A DNA stretch of 64,000 bases from positions 124,001-188,000 of IMG/VR virus record IMGVR_UViG_3300034682_000176. The stretch is one strand, 5' to 3'. Position numbers and translations under genes: made by a program. Below the pieces are notes generated by a model. It worked only from the letters and a program-made list of their open reading frames with translations. It did not search any database and had not been told where the DNA came from. The stretch is from a virus. Shown piece by piece: positions 8,534 through 17,198 of the stretch; within the stretch, counting starts at the first letter, position 1, and each line of letters opens with the position of its first letter.

Positions 8534-9994
8534 ATGTCCGATACCGTTGACGTCATTGAACTGGCAACAAAAAAGTTCACCCCTGCTGAGATTGGTTGTG
8601 CAGTCTCCAACACCTTTCGTTTCACTTGCGAGGTACACTGCGCCAACAAGAACCTGACATTTGCAGACCAAGTGTTTCTGGTCGAACAAGCGGTCTTTCG
8701 TGACTACGAAGACAACTTTGCCGATGTGATCCAAGTCAGCCTGTCGATCCCCATGGGCACATTCATGTACGATGTCTATGACAGCTTGGAAAACTTGGAG
8801 ATCACCATCAAGAAAGCCACCCAGTTCTATAAAGACTCTGGGGCAAAGAGCGAGACCACACCACACACAAAGACCACCCGCTACAAAGCGGTGTTCCTGA
8901 AAGACAAGAATAGTTCCCTACCCAACACCCGCACTGCCAGCCGTTCGGACATGAACCAACAACTGCCTGTGGTGGTGATCTTTCAGCTGATCGAAAAATC
9001 GGCAGAAGCCATTCGCATCAAGACCACTGGCGGAAGCTTTTCCGACAAACAGTCTGGCATCACCATGGAGCAGTTTTTGCGCACCACGATGAGCCAAGAG
9101 CTCAGCAAGATCTTGGTGGACAACCAACCAGCCATCGACACATTCGACATCGCCAAGTTTGACAACAACGAGCGTGTCAAGCAGGTGTTGATTCCTTCGC
9201 ACAAACGCTTGGTGGAGTTGCCTGACTATCTGCAAGAAAAGCTGGGTGGGGTGTACAACGACGGCTTGTCCTGCTATGTGCAGACTGTCATGAAAAAGCC
9301 TGGGGAATACCAAAATACCTTGTCCATCTTTAATTTGTACAACCCTGACTCGCCGGGTACTGCAGACAGTTTGATTTACTGTGTCAACAACAGCGCCAAG
9401 ACCACCCAGTATGTGGGCGGTATCCACGACAAGAGCGGTCAAGGCGTTCACCTGTTGGCTCACCGTCTGGGTGGGATCGAAGATGACATGAACACCGCAG
9501 CGCTGAACCAGGGTACGGGTTTCCGTGCCACCGACGCCAGCAAGATCATGGAAGCCCCCATCGTCTACCGCCCTGGCGGAGGTGTGTTTGACCGCAGCAA
9601 GACCAACACTGAAGTCGTGGGGCAAGACCGCGAAGATGGTGGTAACTTTGCTGTCAACCGCGGAATTACCCACAACAACCTGGCGCTGACCACCGACGTC
9701 TTTAAACGTTCAGCCAAGTACGTCACAGTCCAAATCAGCAATCTGGATCACCACTTGCTGGCCGCTGGTAAGAAGTACGAGATCCATTACCTGTCGACAG
9801 AAACCCTGGCGGACGGTACTGTCAAGAAGAAAATGCTGCGCCGGTATGCGTATGTGCTCCAACTACTCACCACGTACTCCACCAACAATGCGGACTTGGT
9901 GATGAACAGCAACAACACCTATGTGGAACTCACCAGCCACACCACCTTGAAGATGGTGGTTGGTAAGATCCTCAATCTTGAAAGCGAGACCTGA
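8534..9994 (+). CDS. Probable baseplate or tail virion protein
   Basis: A 486-residue protein with the start at ATG 8534; an in-frame ATG eight codons upstream lies within the hairpin-proximal leader and has no site. The N-terminal half is rich in beta strands and has a composition like that of tail hub proteins, but I cannot identify a specific fold. It is followed two bases later by a coupled gene. Virion role is inferred from length, composition and the location three genes upstream of the capsid gene. Confidence 0.65.
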   Translation: MSDTVDVIELATKKFTPAEIGCAVSNTFRFTCEVHCANKNLTFADQVFLVEQAVFRDYEDNFADVIQVSLSIPMGTFMYDVYDSLENLEITIKKATQFYKDSGAKSETTPHTKTTRYKAVFLKDKNSSLPNTRTASRSDMNQQLPVVVIFQLIEKSAEAIRIKTTGGSFSDKQSGITMEQFLRTTMSQELSKILVDNQPAIDTFDIAKFDNNERVKQVLIPSHKRLVELPDYLQEKLGGVYNDGLSCYVQTVMKKPGEYQNTLSIFNLYNPDSPGTADSLIYCVNNSAKTTQYVGGIHDKSGQGVHLLAHRLGGIEDDMNTAALNQGTGFRATDASKIMEAPIVYRPGGGVFDRSKTNTEVVGQDREDGGNFAVNRGITHNNLALTTDVFKRSAKYVTVQISNLDHHLLAAGKKYEIHYLSTETLADGTVKKKMLRRYAYVLQLLTTYSTNNADLVMNSNNTYVELTSHTTLKMVVGKILNLESET

Positions 9995-9995
9995 T

Positions 9996-10460
9996 ATGTT
10001 TGCCATCTTGTTTAACCGTTTGCTGCGTCGCAATGCTCCCAAACCTGAACCCGTCAAGGAAGTTCAATACACCGGTGGGTACGAATTTATGTCGGTGGAT
10101 TTGGCAAGCATTCGCAAAAAGCTGGCCAAGAAACTGTGGGACTATACCTACAAGAAAGTGCCGCTACCGCACACCGACTTGCAAGCTTGTGCGCGGTTCT
10201 TGTTCGATGTCAAGGACATGCCGTCGACCCTTTGGCGATTGCGTTACAGTCCAGACAGCTTGCTGTACTTCAAACTGTCTCACTTGCAGCCAGTGTTCCA
10301 CAAGAAAACCCCCACCCAGTTGTACCTGGTCTTTATTGATGACTCCATGGGCAGTGCCATGCATCTGCAAATTGAGATCCGCGAGTTGTGGGACATGATG
10401 GAGCCCGTAGCGCCTTTGGACCTGGATTCGATCACCAACCCCAAGAAGACCCAGGTCTAG
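9996..10460 (+). CDS. Unknown protein in structural operon
   Basis: A 154-residue protein whose ATG lies one base after the previous stop codon, so it is probably translated by coupling. The N-terminal 15 residues are hydrophobic then basic; the rest is soluble. No recognised family. Confidence 0.68.
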   Translation: MFAILFNRLLRRNAPKPEPVKEVQYTGGYEFMSVDLASIRKKLAKKLWDYTYKKVPLPHTDLQACARFLFDVKDMPSTLWRLRYSPDSLLYFKLSHLQPVFHKKTPTQLYLVFIDDSMGSAMHLQIEIRELWDMMEPVAPLDLDSITNPKKTQV

Positions 10461-10492
10461 GTATCGTGTGATTTTTAATTGGGAGCCTTTGC

Positions 10493-10879
10493 ATGCAAAC
10501 TCTTAACGTGGGTTTCCACTACAACTTCTCGGTGCACGCCAACTCCATCTTGGGTGCCTCGTACAAAAACGTTCAGCTGGTTTCCATCCTGGACTACTAC
10601 ACCGCGCTGCGCCATGGGAACATTCCCTTACAGCACCGTCAGATCTATCCCAAGCTGCCCGAAGGCACACCTTCGGATGCGACCAAGTACATCTACTACC
10701 TGTTCCGCGCCACCAACGGTAAGGAAACGGTGATTGCCGATGTGTGGATCGTGGATTCGACGATTGAGCAAACCCAAGGGTTTGACCAAACCCTGGTGAT
10801 GCGTAACGTCACTTCGACCCAGGTGGCGATTGTGCGTGATCAGCTGCGCCTGCTGGGGATCAGTTTTGATTTTGTTTGA
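10493..10879 (+). CDS. Unknown protein in structural operon
   Basis: A 128-residue protein with a GGGAGCC ribosome-binding site. Predicted mixed alpha/beta, no membrane segment. Its place between the 8534 protein and the capsid gene suggests a tail or head component, without direct evidence. Confidence 0.7.
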   Translation: MQTLNVGFHYNFSVHANSILGASYKNVQLVSILDYYTALRHGNIPLQHRQIYPKLPEGTPSDATKYIYYLFRATNGKETVIADVWIVDSTIEQTQGFDQTLVMRNVTSTQVAIVRDQLRLLGISFDFV

Positions 10880-10904
10880 GGTCTGAGAGACCGAAGGGGT
10901 AACG

Positions 10905-11462
10905 ATGTACAACGAACTTGCGGCAAGTGAGCCGGTCCAGCAAATCGGCATCACTTTTGTGGATGCTGCCAACTTCAACAACTTGCAAAGCCAGCATTTC
11001 AAGATGGCGGAGTTTCCAGAGTTGATCTGGGGTGGTGCACGCCAAGACGCTCTGTCTGTGATGACACACGCTTACTTGGTGGAACTCAACAACTACCTGA
11101 GCGAGTTGGTGGTTGGTAACATCCAAATCTCTACCCATGTACCATTGTCCGAACGCGAAAAGGAATACACCCGTTTTGCAGTGCAGGACGACATGAAGGG
11201 AGAATGCTGCGTGCCGCTCGGCGACACCCAAAAACTATCTTATGACACCTTGCCTATTGATGGTCAAACCCTGATCGTCGTGGTGCAAAAAGGTTTCCTC
11301 AATCACCTAGCGGATAGTAAGGACAATTACCGTGCGTTTGTCCTAGCTTGTATTCGCTGCATGGATCGCTTTAACTGTGACTTGTCGCAGCTTAATCAAC
11401 TGTACCTCCGTTTGCAACTGACGTCCGCTCCCTACGAGCTGATGCGCTGTCGCATTCAGTGA
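10905..11462 (+). CDS. Unknown protein upstream of capsid gene
   Basis: A 185-residue protein, ATG with an AAGGGG site. Acidic and soluble, with two cysteines near residue 100 and more at the C-terminus that do not form an obvious metal motif. It lies immediately upstream of the major capsid gene and could be a head-assembly protein, but nothing in the sequence proves this. Confidence 0.68.
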   Translation: MYNELAASEPVQQIGITFVDAANFNNLQSQHFKMAEFPELIWGGARQDALSVMTHAYLVELNNYLSELVVGNIQISTHVPLSEREKEYTRFAVQDDMKGECCVPLGDTQKLSYDTLPIDGQTLIVVVQKGFLNHLADSKDNYRAFVLACIRCMDRFNCDLSQLNQLYLRLQLTSAPYELMRCRIQ

Positions 11463-11511
11463 GGTCAACCTCTTTCACCTTTGATCCCCAATTTTGTTTT
11501 AGGAGCATCCC

Positions 11512-13665
11512 ATGTCCGTTGAATTGCTGCTGGGTACCAAGTCTGTCCTGCCCGAAACCCCTGTGTCCACTCTGGCCAAGAAAGCCAGCGCCGTGGTGTC
11601 GGCCCGCACTCTGAGCGACAAAAACGTCACGGCTTTGGCCCTGTCGACCGAGTCCTACGGTGACGAAGCCGCCACGGCTCTGACCAACACCTACAACTCG
11701 TTCGAGGCTGCCCTGAAGACCATGGTCAAGGACCTGGGCATCTCCGCCGAATCCTGGCAGATGACTGCTGCGACCATCGGTGGCATGATGGCTGCTGACC
11801 CTGCCGGCGCCCTGTCCGCCAAGATTCGTCCTGTCACAGCCGACACCGTGCTGCTGAACCCCGGCGTGAACGGCGGTTCGATGGAACGTGCTGCCGCCAT
11901 CGAAGCCTACGACGAGCGTGACAACCGCAACTCGCAGATGCACACCGTGGTGTACAACCTGCTGGCTTCGCGCATGGACGACTTCGCCGAAACCCTGTTC
12001 CCCACCATCGTGGCTTCGCCCAACGAAATGGGTGTGACCGTGGCGCTGAAGTTCTTCTACGTGTACAACGACTTCAAGCGCGCTACCACCGGCTCCCTGG
12101 CCAACTACAACCGCAAGAACGTGATGCGTGCGGCCAAGGACATGTCGATCCTGAAGAACGAGCTGACACGCGCTATCCCTGTGCTGCGCACCGGCGGCGA
12201 CGACAAGAACGACGACAAGTTCGTGCCTATCGCCGTGGGTCCTGCCTGGAACGAAGACCTGGGCGTGGGCGTGTCCGTGCAAACCGGCTGGCTGAAGGTT
12301 GACACCAAGGTCGACCTGCTGGGCCTGTCGCAGACCAACGAACTGCTGGCTTCCGGCATCATGGGTCCCACCGACGCGCTGGACAGCTACATGAAGCTGA
12401 ACGCCGTGCTGGTGCGTGTGACCGACGGTACCAACACCGACGTGTTCCAGATCGACCTGTCGACCAACCCCGCAGCGACGCTGACCTACGCTCCTACTGG
12501 CAACTATCGCAAGATGCTGCTGGCCATGGACTCCGACAGCATCGTGCTGACCGACAAGACCACACAGCTGAACGGCCAACCTCTGGTCCTGCTGGACGAG
12601 CTGGCTACCCACAAGGCCCGCGTGCAGCTGAACATCAACGGCAACGTGCTGCTGGACAAGGGCGACACCATCGTCAACCGTGGTTCGCTGCAACTGACAA
12701 CGCTGCGCAACGCCTCTGGCAACCTGGTGACCGGTTCGGTGTTCGACACCCTGGCCGAGAAGATCGCTTCTGCCGAAGTGATCGGCTACAAGCTGGATAC
12801 ATGGCGTGCCAACAGCAACTTGCGTCAACGTGGCCAGCTGATGGACACGCAGATCGAGTACCGCGTGATTCCTGTGCCTTTCCGTTCGCCTATCGGCGTG
12901 CTGGCTCCCGCCGGCCGCGCTGCTGGTGAAGACACCCAGCCTCTGCAGACCCTGGTGAGCACCACCGGTCGCCGCATGACCAACGAAGCCATCCTGACCC
13001 TGCAAAAGTGGGAAAAGGACATGGAAGCCTACCAAGCTGTGGCTGACGCTTCCGGCACCCTGCCCGAAATGGCCGCCATCGGCAGCGCTTACGTGATCCC
13101 TGCGTTCATGCGCGAAGAAGCCAACCTGCCTCTGACCGTGGACAGCCTGAAGTCGCACGAGCGCTTCAAAGACATCCGTGGCGCTCTGATCGAGAAGATC
13201 CGCTTCCTGGCCAACGAACTGCAACGCCGTTCCGAGTACCAGGCTGTGGCCGCGTTCTTGATGAACAACCCCAACTTCAAGCCTACCGTGATCGTGGCAA
13301 CCGATCCCGTGATCCACAACTACCTGTCCATGGACGGTGACCTGCGTCTGCTGGGTGACTCGTTCGACGTGAAGGTGGTGTCCACGATCGCTCAACCGAT
13401 CGAGAACAAGATCTACGTGACCTTCGGTGTGTTCGACCAACAGCGCAACACCACGGTGAACCCCCTGAACTCGGGCAACACCCTGTACACGCCTGAACTG
13501 GTGCTGAACCTGCCGATCAGCCGCGATGGCCAGCACTCCAACGAACTGACGGTGACTCCTCGTTTCATCCAGTTCTTCAACCTGCCTGTGCTGGGCGTGA
13601 TCAACGTCCGCGGCCTGCCTGCTGTCACCAACAAGCAAGCTGTGCACACCAAGGAAATCGTCTAA
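11512..13665 (+). CDS. Major capsid protein, phiKZ-like
   Basis: A 717-residue protein, close to the 747-residue phiKZ major capsid protein (gp120), with a TAGGAGC ribosome-binding site. Codon use is strikingly GC-rich and uniform (CTG, AAC, GTG dominate), as expected for the most abundant phage protein. The N-terminal ~125 residues are Ala/Ser-rich and helical, as in the phiKZ propeptide that the head protease removes after a Glu. Candidate small-X-Glu sites are SME (residues 123-125) and AIE (129-131). The mature part has HK97-type mixed alpha/beta composition. It ends at a palindrome and a strong terminator. Family assignment is from length, processing-like N-terminus and context. Confidence 0.8.
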   Translation: MSVELLLGTKSVLPETPVSTLAKKASAVVSARTLSDKNVTALALSTESYGDEAATALTNTYNSFEAALKTMVKDLGISAESWQMTAATIGGMMAADPAGALSAKIRPVTADTVLLNPGVNGGSMERAAAIEAYDERDNRNSQMHTVVYNLLASRMDDFAETLFPTIVASPNEMGVTVALKFFYVYNDFKRATTGSLANYNRKNVMRAAKDMSILKNELTRAIPVLRTGGDDKNDDKFVPIAVGPAWNEDLGVGVSVQTGWLKVDTKVDLLGLSQTNELLASGIMGPTDALDSYMKLNAVLVRVTDGTNTDVFQIDLSTNPAATLTYAPTGNYRKMLLAMDSDSIVLTDKTTQLNGQPLVLLDELATHKARVQLNINGNVLLDKGDTIVNRGSLQLTTLRNASGNLVTGSVFDTLAEKIASAEVIGYKLDTWRANSNLRQRGQLMDTQIEYRVIPVPFRSPIGVLAPAGRAAGEDTQPLQTLVSTTGRRMTNEAILTLQKWEKDMEAYQAVADASGTLPEMAAIGSAYVIPAFMREEANLPLTVDSLKSHERFKDIRGALIEKIRFLANELQRRSEYQAVAAFLMNNPNFKPTVIVATDPVIHNYLSMDGDLRLLGDSFDVKVVSTIAQPIENKIYVTFGVFDQQRNTTVNPLNSGNTLYTPELVLNLPISRDGQHSNELTVTPRFIQFFNLPVLGVINVRGLPAVTNKQAVHTKEIV

Positions 13666-13677
13666 TTAGGCGATGCG

Positions 13678-13698
13678 CTAGGGAGTCTGACTCCCTAG
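13678..13698 (+). repeat. Near-perfect palindrome after capsid gene
   Basis: Two perfect ten-base arms (13678-13687 and 13689-13698) are separated by one base. It lies between the capsid stop codon and the terminator. It may be a protein-binding site or a transcript 3'-end stabiliser; no function is evident. Confidence 0.7.
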
Positions 13699-13706
13699 TT
13701 CTCCTA

Positions 13707-13757
13707 TACCCCACCCTGGCGGCCTTCGGGCTTGCCAGGGTGGGGTATGTATTTTTG
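13707..13757 (+). terminator. Strong rho-independent terminator after capsid gene
   Basis: A perfect 14-base-pair stem (13707-13720 with 13734-13747) that contains an inner GGCCTTCGGGCTT loop region is followed by a T-rich tail. Confidence 0.9.
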
Positions 13758-13783
13758 CAAGTGCTTTTGAAGTCGGCACAGGT

Positions 13784-13800
13784 ACATATATACCTAGTGA
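13784..13800 (+). promoter_or_regulatory. Phage promoter element
   Basis: ACATATATA, spacer CCTA, GTGA. It sits 27 bases after the capsid terminator and 49 bases before the ATG at 13833. Confidence 0.8.
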
Positions 13801-13832
13801 TTTGTATCTCTGCGTATCTCTAGGAGTTCCTT

Positions 13833-15326
13833 ATGCCCGTCAACTTTATTGCTCGTGCACCACGCATTATTGGAGCTTACCTGACCGACCATGCCAAAAT
13901 AGCCCCTGTGCAAAAAGAGCAGACCTTTTGGGCTGCCGATGGAGAAAAGTATCTGCCCGTGTTGAATCTGTTCAAACTCGACGATCGGGCCGAGTTGATG
14001 TTGTCCGATGTGGACAACCCTGCCAACGACATCGAAACGTTCAATGGCAAGGATGTGCGTTACAACCTCAGCAAAAGTGTCATCAACAAAAAGCGTTTGG
14101 ATGTCCACGCTGGTGACCTGTTGATCGGTGGTGTGCGCATGGTGCTCAACTTCATGGACCAGCCTGTGACCATGAAGACGCGTTCCGACATCCCCAAGCT
14201 GTTCATGCCGCTTGTCAACGAGCAATTGAAGGAGTGGCGTGGCAAGTTGCTGATCTTGAGCTTTCACTCGTTCAATGTTCCGCAGACCATCAAGGAGTTG
14301 ACTGGCATTGCCAATTACTTCGAGAACCTGCGGTTGGAGAAAATCCAAAAGGGTGAAGGTAAGACAACCCCTGCACGGATGCTGGAGTACTTGAGCCGTT
14401 GCTGGCAATCGTACAAACCTGAACAAGCCGTCAACGTCATCTCCAATTCCATCAAACTGGCTATGGTGCACGAGTACCAGCCCGCCGACTTCATGTCAGG
14501 CGGGCTGGAAGTGGAAGATGTGTTTTGCAACGAGAGCGGCATGAGCTTTCGACGTTCAGCCAACGTGCTGGAAGTGGCAACACATCCCAAGCACAATGAC
14601 ACATTGCTGGCCAACCGTCAGATCGTGCAATCCATGCGCGAGAATGGTATCTCTTGCTTTATCGTGGACAACGACAAGCGCTTGAGTGAGCGGTTTATCA
14701 ACTTCGTGGGTAGTGTACGTAAGATCCCACAAGTGGTAGACTTTGAGCGCCCTGAGGGTTTGTACATCACCACCGTTGACGGGCAAAAGAGCTTGGGCGC
14801 CGATGCCTTCATCCCACTGGCTGATATCGACAGCTGCCGCTATATCTACAAGTCCCACGAGGAGGCGTTAGAAGGCACAGATGTCCGTCAGCAAGCCCAG
14901 CAGCACCACGAGCTGAGCAAGCTGGAGATGAGTGTTGAAGCAGCCCAGCTACAGCAACAAGCCCTGAAAATGCGTCACGAGTTTGAACAACAGACCATGA
15001 TTATGAAACAAAGTTTCGATGAACAAATTCGCAACATCGAAATTGACTCTAAACGCCGTCAGATGGAGCAAGATGCGTACATCCGGGATATGGAAACCCG
15101 CCACCAAGAAGCACTGCGTAACTTCAAGATCCAAGAGGAAGCCAACAAGTTCCAAGCCAACAGTGAAAAATTCCGTTTTGACCTGATAGGTATGGAGAAC
15201 AAGCACAAATACGAAGTAGCCAAGTACGACCGGGACACAACGATTGAAACGTTGAAGACCGTGGGTTCTGTGGCAGGCCTTTTGGCTGGCGGCTATGTCC
15301 TGTACAAGCAGCTGACCAAGAATTAA
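13833..15326 (+). CDS. Coiled-coil protein with C-terminal hydrophobic anchor
   Basis: A 497-residue protein with a CTAGGAGTT ribosome-binding site. Residues 1-330 are globular; about 345-460 form a long Gln/Glu/Lys/Arg-rich coiled coil; residues ~470-492 are hydrophobic and Gly-rich (GLLAGGY), ending in a short basic tail. This layout suggests a membrane- or complex-tethered scaffold-like protein. It is the first gene of a two-gene unit with the candidate RNA polymerase subunit. Function unknown. Confidence 0.72.
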   Translation: MPVNFIARAPRIIGAYLTDHAKIAPVQKEQTFWAADGEKYLPVLNLFKLDDRAELMLSDVDNPANDIETFNGKDVRYNLSKSVINKKRLDVHAGDLLIGGVRMVLNFMDQPVTMKTRSDIPKLFMPLVNEQLKEWRGKLLILSFHSFNVPQTIKELTGIANYFENLRLEKIQKGEGKTTPARMLEYLSRCWQSYKPEQAVNVISNSIKLAMVHEYQPADFMSGGLEVEDVFCNESGMSFRRSANVLEVATHPKHNDTLLANRQIVQSMRENGISCFIVDNDKRLSERFINFVGSVRKIPQVVDFERPEGLYITTVDGQKSLGADAFIPLADIDSCRYIYKSHEEALEGTDVRQQAQQHHELSKLEMSVEAAQLQQQALKMRHEFEQQTMIMKQSFDEQIRNIEIDSKRRQMEQDAYIRDMETRHQEALRNFKIQEEANKFQANSEKFRFDLIGMENKHKYEVAKYDRDTTIETLKTVGSVAGLLAGGYVLYKQLTKN

Positions 15327-15375
15327 TTTTGAACTAAGTAAGCCATCTTGTGCTTACAATCCCAAGGAGTCTCAT

Positions 15376-17097
15376 ATGCGTACCTTCGCTGGTATGATCA
15401 AAGACCAAAGCCCTCAGTTCAATCGAGAGGTTGTTGAAGGTCTGACTTACCACCGCTTGAAGTTTGCACTGGAATATCTCGACCAGTTCATCCGTTACAG
15501 CTGCGAAAGCAAGACCCAGACCCATCTGCGGTATCTGGGTTACAAGCAACTCACTCCGCAAGAGGAGATGCGAACGATCTTCAACAAGACGTCCAAGGTC
15601 ACCTACGACATCGCCGAGAACGACATCTACCTGGTGGAGTACTACTTCCAGTATGGTGACAATCCCGAGGTGATGAAGCACCAGTTCTACATCCCGTTTG
15701 CCAACAAGGGCAATGTGATCCACTTCAGCGGCAATCGCTTTTTGGTCATGCCCACGTTGGCCGACAAGGTGATCAGCGTTGGTGACAATGGCATCTTCAT
15801 CAACATCATCACCGCCAAGTACAACTTTGCCCGTTTCCTGTACTCGGTGATGGTGGACGATCGCTACCAGTCGGTGACAGTGATTCATACCGAGCTGTAC
15901 AAGAACCCGTCCAAGAAGGTGCCTGACACCACCAAGGCCAACACCACGGTGATCCATTACCTGCTGGCCAACTATGGCTATGCAAAGACCATGGAGATGT
16001 TGTTGGGCTTTGTGCCGCAACCGGTGTACGACTACGACGGTGGTGACAAGGTCATCATTCGTTCTTCGGGTGTGGCACCTCGGGGCTACATCCAAGACAA
16101 GTCGCTGTACCAACCCAGCAACATCAAGTTCTTGGTGGATGCTGACCGCTACAACGAGAAGGTGCGTTATGTGCTCGGTAACGTCTTGTACGTGATCGAT
16201 CACTTCCCGCAAGCGATCTCGATTTCTGATCTGGACAACGTGCAGATTTGGAGACGCCTGTTGGCAGAGATCATTCACTCGGGCAATCACGGCTTGGCCT
16301 ACTTGCACGAGAAGATCTCGACCCACTACAACGACTTGAACAGCTCGTTTGACACCAACACCATCCGCAAACTGTCGGATGTGGGGGTGACATCCAAAAC
16401 GCTGATGGAGTTGTTGGTCGTGATCTTCGACAAGTACAACACCTGGATCATGCAAGCGGACACCCGCAGCTTGTACCATCGCAAGACCTTGGAGGTTGAG
16501 AGCTTTGTGCTCAAGGACCTGACCAGTGCGATCACCCGGATTGTGCTGGACATCAACAAGGAAGAGCTGCGCATCAATGGCAACAAGCTCGATGACAAGG
16601 CCGTGGAAAAGATCTTCAAGAGCTTTTTCAAGACCCGCATCATCTACATGCTCAAGAAAGAGTCGCACTACGTGACCAGTGTCGAGTACTCTGGGGATCA
16701 CCTGTATCCCAAGAACACCTCGATGATCAATGAGCAGGAAAGCAACCCCGTCAACATCCGTAACGCTGAGGCCACGGTCTCGGAGAAAAAGAAGTTGGTG
16801 GCAAGCATGGCCACGGTAGGTACTCCGTTGGGTATGAGTAAGACCAACCCTACGCCTTTGGCGCGGGTCAGTCTGTACATCATGCTTGACCCAGAAACGG
16901 GTACGGTGCTCCCACATCCGCTGTGGGACCCCATCGTCCAACACACTGATGCGCTGTTGGAAAACATCGCACCCAGTGACTCGGTGGTTCTGCCAACGTC
17001 GGACAACGACGACAGTGCCTTGGATGACGATGAAACCGATGACGACGACGAAATCGGGCAAGAAAACGAGGCTGACGCGACGATCGATTTGGATTGA
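15376..17097 (+). CDS. Candidate N-terminal part of RNA polymerase beta-like subunit
   Basis: A 573-residue protein with a CAAGGAGTCT site. Two stretches recall the N-terminal half of bacterial RpoB. Residues 103-142 (YIPF...GNVIHFSGNRFLVMPTLADKV) resemble the segment where RpoB has [21 protein letters not shown]. Residues 361-395 (ADTRSLYHRKTLEVESFVL...ITRIVLDI) resemble the RpoB stretch that has DxLxNRRVRSVGELLQN and then a helix with GLxRMER. The C-terminus is a highly acidic tail (residues ~535-573). phiKZ-like phages carry split beta subunits, and a beta-prime fragment is present at 49114-50736. The match is by eye and must be tested with profile search; otherwise it is an unknown protein. 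Confidence 0.5.
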   Translation: MRTFAGMIKDQSPQFNREVVEGLTYHRLKFALEYLDQFIRYSCESKTQTHLRYLGYKQLTPQEEMRTIFNKTSKVTYDIAENDIYLVEYYFQYGDNPEVMKHQFYIPFANKGNVIHFSGNRFLVMPTLADKVISVGDNGIFINIITAKYNFARFLYSVMVDDRYQSVTVIHTELYKNPSKKVPDTTKANTTVIHYLLANYGYAKTMEMLLGFVPQPVYDYDGGDKVIIRSSGVAPRGYIQDKSLYQPSNIKFLVDADRYNEKVRYVLGNVLYVIDHFPQAISISDLDNVQIWRRLLAEIIHSGNHGLAYLHEKISTHYNDLNSSFDTNTIRKLSDVGVTSKTLMELLVVIFDKYNTWIMQADTRSLYHRKTLEVESFVLKDLTSAITRIVLDINKEELRINGNKLDDKAVEKIFKSFFKTRIIYMLKKESHYVTSVEYSGDHLYPKNTSMINEQESNPVNIRNAEATVSEKKKLVASMATVGTPLGMSKTNPTPLARVSLYIMLDPETGTVLPHPLWDPIVQHTDALLENIAPSDSVVLPTSDNDDSALDDDETDDDDEIGQENEADATIDLD

Positions 17098-17114
17098 CCG
17101 AACAGTAAGAGGAA

Positions 17115-17156
17115 CCAAACTCCCGTAACCGTTGTACAGCGGGAGTTTGGATTGTG
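17115..17156 (+). terminator. Hairpin terminator
   Basis: A perfect 11-base-pair stem (17115-17125 with 17140-17150) with a 14-base loop; the T-tract is weak (ATTGTGTT). Confidence 0.7.
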
Positions 17157-17163
17157 TTCAAGC

Positions 17164-17180
17164 ACATATATAAGCAATGT
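17164..17180 (+). promoter_or_regulatory. Phage promoter element
   Basis: ACATATATA, spacer AGCA, ATGT. It lies directly after a terminator and only 35 bases before the ATG at 17199, the shortest spacing of this family. Confidence 0.75.
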
Positions 17181-17198
17181 ACGACAAGGAGTTTAATC

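Noticed and set aside
11392-13647. A 751-codon open frame antisense to the capsid gene
   Set aside because: It is a by-product of the GC-biased codon use of the capsid gene; it has no ribosome-binding site, and its His/Val/Gln-rich translation is typical of antisense frames.
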